Assembly: GCA_964539855.1 (NCBI GenBank)
Contig: CAZIJR010000031.1
Location: 1-6,419 of the forward strand
Source of the DNA: XYD1-FULL-39-28 sp964539855
Lineage (GTDB): Bacteria > Patescibacteriota > Minisyncoccia > Minisyncoccales > Staskawiczbacteraceae
Length of the DNA: 6,419 nucleotides
Direction of reading: 5' to 3'
The notes below the pieces were generated by a model. It made no database searches. It saw only the letters and a program-made list of their open reading frames with translations, and was not told where the DNA came from. Of this stretch, positions 1-4,521 are shown in pieces (position 1 is the first letter of the stretch; each line of letters starts with the position of its first letter). A program made the translations under genes and the position numbers.

Positions 1-52
1 AAATAATATTATTAAAAAAAGCGTTGGCATAAGTTATATATTTAATATATTG

Positions 53-135
53 TGCCCGAAGTGGGAGTCGAACCCACATGAGCTTTCGCTCAAAGGATTT
101 TAAGTCCTTCGTGTATACCATTCCACCATCCGGGC
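53..135 (-). tRNA. tRNA-Leu (anticodon TAA)
   Basis: Read on the minus strand this folds as a complete class II tRNA of 83 nt. It has a 7-bp acceptor stem (GCCCGGA with TTCGGGC, one G-T wobble), a D-arm, an anticodon stem AAGGA/TCCTT enclosing loop CTTAAAA (anticodon TAA), a variable arm GAGC-GAAA-GCTC and a T-arm with TTCGACT. The discriminator is A, as usual for Leu. The bases after it read CAA, so the CCA tail is not encoded and would have to be added enzymatically. It lies 16 nt downstream of tRNA-Cys and is probably the last gene of the infB-rbfA unit. The 52 bases beyond it are AT-rich with an A-run at 14-20, but I see no convincing terminator hairpin there. Confidence 0.97.
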
Positions 136-151
136 AAAATTTTGAAACGTG

Positions 152-223
152 AGGCACGGGTGGGAATTGAACCCACGTATAAGGGTTTTGCAGACCCTTG
201 CCTTACCACTTGGCTACCGTGCC
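152..223 (-). tRNA. tRNA-Cys (anticodon GCA)
   Basis: The minus strand folds as a class I tRNA of 72 nt. The acceptor stem GGCACGG/CCGTGCC is perfect and the anticodon stem AGGGT/ACCCT encloses loop CTGCAAA, giving anticodon GCA. The T-stem GTGGG/CCCAC encloses TTCAATT. The discriminator is U, the identity base expected for Cys. The following bases are CAC, so CCA is not encoded. It starts 18 nt after the rbfA stop codon with no terminator between them, which suggests cotranscription and release from the mRNA by tRNA processing. Confidence 0.97.
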
Positions 224-241
224 GTCTTTTAATATCTTACT

Positions 242-586
242 TTATTTTTCCTCATTTTTCAATTGGGCCAATAGCTCCTCCACTCTTCCGGCTTTTGAGA
301 CGGTTTTATCTGCAACAAAGATTATTTTAGGAATGGGCCTCATTTTCAGTCTTTTATTTATCTTTTGCTGAATTCCATAAATAAGCTTATTTAAAATTTT
401 CATTATTATTTCTGTTTTTTCTTCAGGATATACGGAAATAGAAACTTTGGCTTCTATCAAGTTTGCCGTACAGTCAACATCGGTCAAAGTAACTAAAACT
501 CCATCAGGGAAGTTAATATCCTTTAAAAAAACATTGTTTATTTCGTGCTGAAGCAGTGAATTAACTTTTGCAACTCTATTGCTCAT
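242..586 (-). CDS. rbfA: Ribosome-binding factor A (RbfA), 114 aa
   Basis: RbfA is a small KH-fold protein that binds the immature 30S subunit and helps 16S rRNA 5'-end maturation, notably during cold adaptation. The protein opens with the family signature SNRVAKVNSLLQHEI, followed by FPDGVLVTLTDVDCT and AKVSISVYP. It then has a helix with IQQKINKRLKMRPIPKIIFVAD (central residues quoted in part) and ends with a helix containing GRVEELLAQL, the usual C-terminal motif. Its 114 aa match the short bacterial forms (about 115-135 aa). A start ten codons further upstream (616) is in frame, but ATG at 586 is preferred: AAGGAG lies 9 nt before it and the protein then begins exactly at the family start. 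The gene begins one base after the infB stop, so translational coupling is likely. tRNA-Cys and tRNA-Leu follow on the same strand. Confidence 0.95.
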   Translation of the reverse strand: MSNRVAKVNSLLQHEINNVFLKDINFPDGVLVTLTDVDCTANLIEAKVSISVYPEEKTEIIMKILNKLIYGIQQKINKRLKMRPIPKIIFVADKTVSKAGRVEELLAQLKNEEK

Positions 587-587
587 T

Positions 588-2138
588 TTATAGTTCTCCT
601 TTTTGGCGAGTTTCAATATAAGCGGCTAAAATATCTCCTTTTTCTATTTTTACGCTTCCCTCAAATAAAATTCCTGCCTCACTACCCTTTTTTAGTAAAT
701 CAATATCTTTTTTATCTCTTTGTAAATTTACTATTTTCCCTGTTCCTATTTTTTTGTCATCGCGGAAAACTTCCAGCTTTAAGCCCTTTTTTAGTTCCCC
801 TTCTGTGACTTTACCGCCTACAATTTGCCTGTTTTTTTCTCCCCAAAAAACTAAGATTGTTTTTAACTTGCCCACATCTGTTCTCACAATTTCAGCTTCC
901 AAGGTCTTTTCCAAGGAATGCCTTACGTCCTGTATAAGTTCATATATTACTTCAAAAGTTTTAATTCTTAGCTTTCTTTCCAAATCAGCCTTCATAAACT
1001 TTACAACAGACGGACTTATTTTTACCCGAAATCCAATTATAGCCGCTTTTGACATTTCTGCCAACTTGGCGTCTGTTTCGTTTATCTCTCCTACTTCCGA
1101 CTTTAAAATTCTTAAAACAGCTTTATCTTGAGGCAAATTTTTTAACATAGCTTCCACTGCTTCTAAAGAACCAAAAACATCTCCCTTCAAAATTATATTT
1201 AAAACTTTTTTATCACCAGACAAGTCTAAAACAGTAGGGGCACTTTCTCTTTTTGGCACTTCTTTTTTTATTTCATCTTCAGCTTCTTCGGCTGTCTTAT
1301 AGGTTTCAAATTTCTCTCCCACAGCAGGTACTTTATCAAACCCCAAAATAATTACTGGCTGAGAAGGGAGCGCCTGATCTATTTCTTTGCCTTTAAAATC
1401 CTTAATAGATTTTACTTTTGCCATAGCTAAATCCGTGGCAATAATATTTTTTGTTTTTAAAATTCCTTTTTTAACTATGGCTGTAGCAACTGGCCCTTTG
1501 TTGCCATCCATAAATGACTCTATAATCAAACCTTCTGCAGGAACGATTGTTTCCGCTTCTAAATTTTCCAAATCAGCCACTAATAAAATTACTTCTAATA
1601 ACTCATCTATTCCTGTTCTTTCTTTAGCAGAAACGTTTACCGAAGGTATTTCCCCTCCGTAGGATTCAACAGAAACATCTATCTTGGCCAATTCCCCTTT
1701 TATTTTTTCTGGGTTTGCATTTGGCAAATCAATTTTGTTTATCACAACAATCATGGGGATTTCAGCCCTTTTTATTGCCATTATGGCCTCTTTTGTTTGT
1801 GGCTGTACAGATTGGGCGGCATCCACCACCAACAAGGCGATATCAGCCACTTCAGCCCCTCTAGCCCTCATTGCAGAAAACGCCTCATGTCCGGGCGTGT
1901 CAATAAAAGTAATTGTTTTACCTTTATCTTCCACTTCATAAGCTCCAATATGCTGAGTAATCCCTCCTGATTCTTTTGAAGTAATCTTAAAGTCCCTAAT
2001 CGCTTCTAAAAGTGAAGACTTTCCGTGGTCAACATGACCCAAAACCACCACCACCGGTGGTCGCCCAATAATATTGGGAGAACCTCGCCCATTCTGGGCG
2101 GGCCTATTTCCTAAGTTTTTAGTTTCTTTTTTTACCAT
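588..2138 (-). CDS. infB: Translation initiation factor IF-2, short form (516 aa)
   Basis: IF-2 is the GTPase that delivers initiator fMet-tRNA to the 30S subunit and promotes 50S joining. The G domain is complete: P-loop GHVDHGKS (34-41), switch I GGITQHIGA with T61, DTPGH (80-84), NKID (134-137) and SAK (170-172). Domain II follows (about 190-285), then domain III starting near VLNIILKGDVFGSLEA, and the C-terminal C1/C2 region to residue 516. The N-terminal extension is only about 25 residues, against several hundred in E. coli IF-2 (890 aa). This is not truncation, because an in-frame TAA lies three codons upstream of ATG. The start has no good Shine-Dalgarno sequence, only AGG 11 nt away. 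The gene begins 12 nt after the DUF4446 stop and ends one base before rbfA, so these genes probably form an operon. In the C2 domain, two cysteines common in bacterial IF-2 are replaced (G442, A488). Confidence 0.97.
   Translation of the reverse strand: MVKKETKNLGNRPAQNGRGSPNIIGRPPVVVVLGHVDHGKSSLLEAIRDFKITSKESGGITQHIGAYEVEDKGKTITFIDTPGHEAFSAMRARGAEVADIALLVVDAAQSVQPQTKEAIMAIKRAEIPMIVVINKIDLPNANPEKIKGELAKIDVSVESYGGEIPSVNVSAKERTGIDELLEVILLVADLENLEAETIVPAEGLIIESFMDGNKGPVATAIVKKGILKTKNIIATDLAMAKVKSIKDFKGKEIDQALPSQPVIILGFDKVPAVGEKFETYKTAEEAEDEIKKEVPKRESAPTVLDLSGDKKVLNIILKGDVFGSLEAVEAMLKNLPQDKAVLRILKSEVGEINETDAKLAEMSKAAIIGFRVKISPSVVKFMKADLERKLRIKTFEVIYELIQDVRHSLEKTLEAEIVRTDVGKLKTILVFWGEKNRQIVGGKVTEGELKKGLKLEVFRDDKKIGTGKIVNLQRDKKDIDLLKKGSEAGILFEGSVKIEKGDILAAYIETRQKGEL
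596..601 (-). promoter_or_regulatory. Shine-Dalgarno site of rbfA, inside infB
   Basis: The minus strand reads AAGGAG followed by 9 nt and then ATG at 586. The site lies in the last codons of infB and decides the rbfA start over the in-frame ATG at 616. It is the only strong Shine-Dalgarno sequence in front of any coding gene in the window. Confidence 0.8.
2050..2100 (-). other. Three consecutive inverted repeats in the infB 5' coding region
   Basis: On the minus strand, bases +39 to +89 of infB contain three inverted repeats in a row. They are CGCCCAGAATGGGCG (5-bp stem), CCCAATATTATTGGG (6-bp stem, 3-base loop) and the perfect 12-base palindrome ACCACCGGTGGT. The last overlaps codons for the RPPVVVV run before the P-loop, so part of it may be coding constraint. 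Any structural role in the mRNA is inference. Confidence 0.45.
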
Positions 2139-2150
2139 ACTATTTTAAAC

Positions 2151-2633
2151 CTATGGCCTGCCTACCGGCAGGCAGGCTTTTTCTATGGCTTTTTTTTCTT
2201 CACTGGAAAGGGAGTATTCTGATTTTCCTGCTTTTACTGGTTTTGTATAAACCCTGTTCCCATCTTTTCCAAACAAGCTTGAAATCACAAATCCATTATT
2301 TTTCCCGTCCAATAGTGCAATAACAAAACTTTGATTCCCTCCCATTTCATTAAACGGGTTAAATCTGACAACGCCTGTTTTTTGTAATGTTATTTTAGAT
2401 ATATCTTCTAAGTCTTTTATTTTAAGAAAAGCCTCTTTTATCATTTCTTCCAGCCCGTCGTTTCTTTCCTTTTGCTTTAAAAAAACATCTTTAAAACTTC
2501 TTATATTCCCTTTTTCCAACAAAACATCTATTTTTTTGTGGGTTTTTTGAAAATGCCAAATCAAAAAGACATTTAAAATAACCAGCCCCGCCGTAGCTCC
2601 CAATAACAAAAAAATAATTGACTGTAAAGCCAT
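2151..2633 (-). CDS. DUF4446 family protein, membrane-anchored (160 aa)
   Basis: The function of this family is unknown. Residues 4-27 form one hydrophobic transmembrane helix. A polar, helix-prone stretch (about 28-80) follows, and then the conserved DUF4446 core. The core shows TGVVRFNPFNEMGGNQSF (86-103), an ALLDGKNNGFVISSL segment, the GNRVYTKPVKAGKSEYSLS block (125-143) and EEKKAIEKA. A short N-in, C-out or tethered cytoplasmic form is possible. The last seven residues, CLPVGRP, come from a GC-rich palindromic repeat and are probably not ancestral, since the family core normally ends around the EEKKAIEKA helix. The start has no Shine-Dalgarno sequence. A -10-like hexamer ends 6 nt upstream of ATG, which raises a leaderless mRNA. 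The gene follows tRNA-Ser by 54 nt and precedes infB by 12 nt. Confidence 0.85.
   Translation of the reverse strand: MALQSIIFLLLGATAGLVILNVFLIWHFQKTHKKIDVLLEKGNIRSFKDVFLKQKERNDGLEEMIKEAFLKIKDLEDISKITLQKTGVVRFNPFNEMGGNQSFVIALLDGKNNGFVISSLFGKDGNRVYTKPVKAGKSEYSLSSEEKKAIEKACLPVGRP
2156..2177. repeat. GC-rich 22-bp imperfect palindrome, encodes a CLPVGRP tail
   Basis: The plus strand carries two arms, GCCTGCCTA and CGGCAGGC, around a central CCGG. The arms are complementary except for one A/C mismatch, which becomes a G-U wobble in minus-strand RNA. Seventeen of 22 bases are G or C in an otherwise AT-rich region. It forms the last codons of the DUF4446 gene (ACLPVGRP before the stop) and ends about 17 nt before the infB start. 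From memory, similar CLPxGR peptides recur at the ends of unrelated CPR proteins, which suggests a dispersed repeat. Only one copy lies in this window. No U-run follows on the minus strand, so it is not a classical terminator. Confidence 0.6.
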
Positions 2634-2639
2634 GTAATT

Positions 2640-2668
2640 ATATTACCCTAAATTTGACAAAAGTTCAA
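2640..2668 (-). promoter_or_regulatory. Possible promoter of the DUF4446-infB-rbfA unit (leaderless start)
   Basis: On the minus strand TTGAAC (2663-2668), a 17-base spacer and TAATAT (2640-2645) are placed so that +1 would fall on the A of the start codon at 2633. An overlapping perfect TATAAT (2637-2642) with a 20-base spacer is an alternative. This would allow transcription independent of the tRNA-Ser promoter. The region is AT-rich, so chance matches are easy. Confidence 0.35.
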
Positions 2669-2687
2669 TTAATTTAGTCTAATCTTG

Positions 2688-2770
2688 CGGAGGGTACAGG
2701 ACTCGAACCTGTAAGGGGATTTCTCCCTCTGGTTTTCGAAACCAGTGCCTTACCATTAGACTAACCCTCC
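2688..2770 (-). tRNA. tRNA-Ser (anticodon CGA)
   Basis: The minus strand folds as a class II tRNA of 83 nt. The acceptor stem GGAGGGT/ACCCTCC is perfect, and the anticodon stem CTGGT/ACCAG encloses TTCGAAA, giving anticodon CGA. The variable arm is GGGA-GAAA-TCCC, and the T-stem ACAGG/CCTGT encloses TTCGAGT. The discriminator is G, as required for Ser. The following bases are CAA, so CCA is not encoded. The CGA anticodon is specific for UCG codons, so another Ser tRNA should exist elsewhere. It sits between the terminator of the HxHH membrane protein gene and the DUF4446 gene, on the same strand. Confidence 0.96.
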
Positions 2771-2781
2771 TTGACTATTTT

Positions 2782-2787
2782 ATTCTA
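2782..2787 (-). promoter_or_regulatory. Likely -10 box of tRNA-Ser
   Basis: The minus strand reads TAGAAT (5 of 6 consensus bases), ending 11 nt before the first base of tRNA-Ser and downstream of the preceding terminator. The -35 region (GTGGAA at a 17-base spacing) is poor. The placement matches the other tRNA promoters here, where the -10 ends 10-13 nt before the tRNA. Confidence 0.5.
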
Positions 2788-2811
2788 CTACGTTTTAAAA
2801 AAAATTCCACC

Positions 2812-2833
2812 AAAAAACGGCCACTGGCCGTTT
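2812..2833 (-). terminator. Rho-independent terminator of the HxHH membrane protein gene
   Basis: On the minus strand the perfect 8-bp stem AAACGGCC/GGCCGTTT encloses a 3-base loop AGT and continues into a run of six T. The base of the stem overlaps the TAA stop codon of the upstream gene (2832-2834). It separates that gene from the tRNA-Ser transcription unit. Confidence 0.85.
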
Positions 2834-3251
2834 ACGTTGGTATTTCTTCCTGCTTTACCAGCACCTTATGCCAATCATTATAATCATATATATCATGAGC
2901 TATTATTCCCAATACTGCCCCCACAAAAAAACTTGGCAAATAAAAGAAATCAATAAACCATACAATTACTAAAAATATGGCTCCCAAAATCCAATGATGC
3001 ATATGAATTTTCCAGTTCTTTGTAAAATCCACATAAATACAGTCCACTCTTCCGTTCTCAATAAAATACTTAGCGTACAGTTTAGATCCCAAATATCCTA
3101 CTGCCAGGCCTAGTGCTACCCAAAAAGAGTAATAAAAAGAAGCCACCAAAACAATGGCAGGAAAAAATTTTCTGACTTTTGAGATATTATTATTGTTTTT
3201 AGCTAGTTCAAGATCTATCAGTTTGTCGCTCAAATTATCGTTATTTCCCAT
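2832..3251 (-). CDS. Small membrane protein with HxHHW and HD motifs (139 aa), function unknown
   Basis: I cannot assign a function. After a polar Asn-rich N-terminus (1-28) there is a long hydrophobic hairpin-like region (29-63, ending in YAKYF). A short polar loop (64-82) leads to the motif HMHHWILG (83-90), and two further hydrophobic segments follow (about 88-104 and 106-118). The second ends in AHDIYDYNDWH (118-128). Clustered His/Asp residues at membrane boundaries (H83, H85, H86, H119, D120, D123, H128) could bind a metal, but no known enzyme family is assured. The start has no Shine-Dalgarno sequence, though the ATG precedes the only plausible reading of the N-terminus. A terminator overlaps its stop codon. 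tRNA-Arg(CCT) lies 134 nt upstream on the same strand, and a near-palindrome lies in between. Confidence 0.75.
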   Translation of the reverse strand: MGNNDNLSDKLIDLELAKNNNNISKVRKFFPAIVLVASFYYSFWVALGLAVGYLGSKLYAKYFIENGRVDCIYVDFTKNWKIHMHHWILGAIFLVIVWFIDFFYLPSFFVGAVLGIIAHDIYDYNDWHKVLVKQEEIPT

Positions 3252-3262
3252 AAAATAATGCC

Positions 3263-3282
3263 CGATTTATAATTAAAAATCG
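3263..3282. promoter_or_regulatory. 20-bp near-palindrome upstream of the HxHH membrane protein gene
   Basis: The sequence CGATTT-N8-AAATCG has arms that match perfectly, and the inner bases also match except for one symmetric pair. It starts 12 bp upstream of the ATG and contains a -10-like TATAAA on the minus strand. It could be an operator for a dimeric regulator or a weak RNA hairpin. AT-rich sequence makes a chance origin possible. Confidence 0.3.
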
Positions 3283-3385
3283 ACTTAATTCTATTCTCAA
3301 TAACATAGCTTATTTTAGCATCAACAAGCATCTCTGTCCATAGCAAAACACTATTTTTATCCCCACCTAAAAACCCCTCCTTAAG

Positions 3386-3457
3386 TGCCCCCACCAGGAA
3401 TCGAACCTGGATTTAAGGTTTAGGAAACCTCCGTCCTATCCGTTGAACGACAGGGGC
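3386..3457 (-). tRNA. tRNA-Arg (anticodon CCT)
   Basis: The minus strand folds as a 72-nt tRNA. The acceptor GCCCCTG/TGGGGGC has two wobble pairs at its base. The D-arm is GTTC-AACGGATA-GGAC, the anticodon stem GAGGT/ACCTT encloses TTCCTAA (anticodon CCT), and the T-stem CCAGG/CCTGG encloses TTCGATT. The discriminator is A. The next bases are CTT, so CCA is not encoded. The anticodon reads AGG codons. Its promoter overlaps that of the divergent protease gene, and the -35-like element of the protease promoter lies within this tRNA gene. Confidence 0.97.
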
Positions 3458-3472
3458 AATTTATGCTATACT
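3443..3472 (+). promoter_or_regulatory. Promoter of the HtrA-like protease gene
   Basis: An extended -10, TGC-TATACT (3464-3472), is preceded at 18 bases by TTGAAC (3443-3448), which lies inside the tRNA-Arg(CCT) gene on the other strand. The predicted start near 3479 gives a leader of about 19 nt without a Shine-Dalgarno sequence. Confidence 0.55.
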
Positions 3473-3480
3473 AACATAAT
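3467..3480 (-). promoter_or_regulatory. Extended -10 promoter element of tRNA-Arg(CCT)
   Basis: The minus strand reads ATTATGTTAGTATA, containing TGT-TAGTAT as an extended -10 (TAGTAT at 3468-3473). The predicted start is near 3461, four bases before the tRNA. Thirteen of 14 bases match the element in front of tRNA-Arg(TCT) at 6273-6286. It overlaps the -10 of the protease promoter on the opposite strand. No good -35 is seen. Confidence 0.55.
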
Positions 3481-3497
3481 AATCTTAAAAAATAAAT

Positions 3498-4517
3498 ATG
3501 AAATCACCTGTTGTAGAAATTGCTAAAAAAGTGTGTCCGGCTGTTATAACAGTCATTGTTTCAAAAGACTTACCAAGAGCCGAAAACTTTTATTCTTTTC
3601 CTGTGGGAGGAAAAATGGAAGCAAAAAAAGGAGACAAAATGCAGATGAAAAAAACACAGATAGGCGGGGGCTCAGGATTTATTATTTCATCAGACGGATA
3701 TTTGCTCACCTCAAACCACGTGGTGGCCGACACTACCGCTGAATATACCGTGATTTTAGACCCAAGACACAAATATCCTGTAAAAGTTTTATCTAGGAAT
3801 CCCATAAACGACATTGCTGTTTTAAAAATAGATGGCAAAGACTTCCCATATTTAGAACTGGCAGACTCAAACAAAGTTGAGCTAGGCGAAGAAGTGGTTG
3901 CCGTAGGCAACGCGCTTGGCGAATTTACCGACACCCTTTCCACTGGCATTATTTCTGGCTTGTCGCGCTTTATTACTGCTTTTGGGGGAATGGATAACCA
4001 AATGCAAAACTTACGAGGTTTAATCCAAACAGACGCCGCCATTAATCCCGGCAACTCAGGTGGCCCCTTGGTAAATATGGAAGCTGAAGTTGTAGGTATA
4101 AACACAGCCATGATAATGGGCGCCCAAAACATTGGCTTTGCCATTCCCATAAATTATGCCAAAAAAGACCTGGAGGAAGTTAAAAAATACGGCAAAATTA
4201 AAATGCCTTTTTTGGGAGTAAAATATGTTTTACTCTCCAAAGAATTGGCCCAAGCAAACAAACTTCCTGTACCAGACGGTGCTATTGTGGTGAGAGAACA
4301 ATTAGGAGAATCGCCGGTAATAAAAGGGTCTGCTGCAGAAAGAGCGGGTATTAAAGAATGGGATATAATTGTAGAATGCAATAGCCAAAAAATCACTATA
4401 AAAAACCCTTTAGCCAATATTTTGCAAAAATGTAAAATAGGGGAATCAACTGTTTTCACGGTTTTGCGAGACGGCAAAAAGCTTAACCTCACCGTTAAGC
4501 TAGAAGAAAAATCATAA
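3498..4517 (+). CDS. HtrA/Deg-like trypsin-fold serine protease with PDZ domain (339 aa)
   Basis: This is a member of the S1C (HtrA/DegP) peptidase family, which degrades or monitors misfolded proteins. The protease domain spans about residues 3-220 with an intact triad: H74 in LLTSNHVVAD, D105 in NDIAVLKI and S187 in GNSGGPLVN. The preceding IQTDAAINPGNSGG block is typical of the family. A single PDZ domain follows (about 228-335), beginning PFLGVKY and including AERAGIKEWDII and GESTVFTVLRDGKK. There is no signal peptide or membrane helix: the domain begins at SPVVEIAKKVCPAV almost at the first residue, and an in-frame TAA lies four codons upstream of the ATG. A cytoplasmic location is therefore implied, unlike DegP or DegS. 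A Lys/Met-rich insertion (about 38-54) follows SKDLP. The gene is alone on its strand, diverges from tRNA-Arg(CCT) and converges on the glycoside hydrolase gene with a 4-bp gap. Confidence 0.93.
   Translation: MKSPVVEIAKKVCPAVITVIVSKDLPRAENFYSFPVGGKMEAKKGDKMQMKKTQIGGGSGFIISSDGYLLTSNHVVADTTAEYTVILDPRHKYPVKVLSRNPINDIAVLKIDGKDFPYLELADSNKVELGEEVVAVGNALGEFTDTLSTGIISGLSRFITAFGGMDNQMQNLRGLIQTDAAINPGNSGGPLVNMEAEVVGINTAMIMGAQNIGFAIPINYAKKDLEEVKKYGKIKMPFLGVKYVLLSKELAQANKLPVPDGAIVVREQLGESPVIKGSAAERAGIKEWDIIVECNSQKITIKNPLANILQKCKIGESTVFTVLRDGKKLNLTVKLEEKS
4476..4501 (-). terminator. Probable terminator of the glycoside hydrolase unit, inside the protease gene
   Basis: On the minus strand the perfect 8-bp stem AGCTTAAC/GTTAAGCT encloses GGTGAG and runs into TTTT. 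It begins 20 nt after the hydrolase stop codon and lies in the last codons of the convergent protease gene. The stem is AT-rich (3 G-C pairs) and the T-run short, so strength is moderate. On the plus strand it has no T-run. Confidence 0.55.
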
Positions 4518-4521
4518 TTAT

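Noticed and set aside
1..52. Terminator after tRNA-Leu
   Set aside because: There is a T-run on the minus strand (14-20) and an AT-only inverted repeat (about 37-51), but the two are separated by about 16 bases and the stem has no G-C pairs.
587..616. Longer rbfA start at 616
   Set aside because: It overlaps infB, has no ribosome binding site and precedes the conserved start, while ATG at 586 has AAGGAG at 9 nt.
3300..3350. Very short minus-strand reading frame (about 13 codons from GTG) between tRNA-Arg and the membrane protein
   Set aside because: It is too short, starts with GTG and has no recognisable product. The preceding GGTGGGG is the only hint.
3360..3385. Terminator after tRNA-Arg(CCT)
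   Set aside because: A GGGGTTTTT stretch occurs on the minus strand, but no independent hairpin precedes it; pairing would have to use tRNA sequence.
3590..4150. 186-codon minus-strand open frame opposite the protease gene
   Set aside because: It is antisense to a protein with an intact catalytic triad, and its translation shows no domain-like features.
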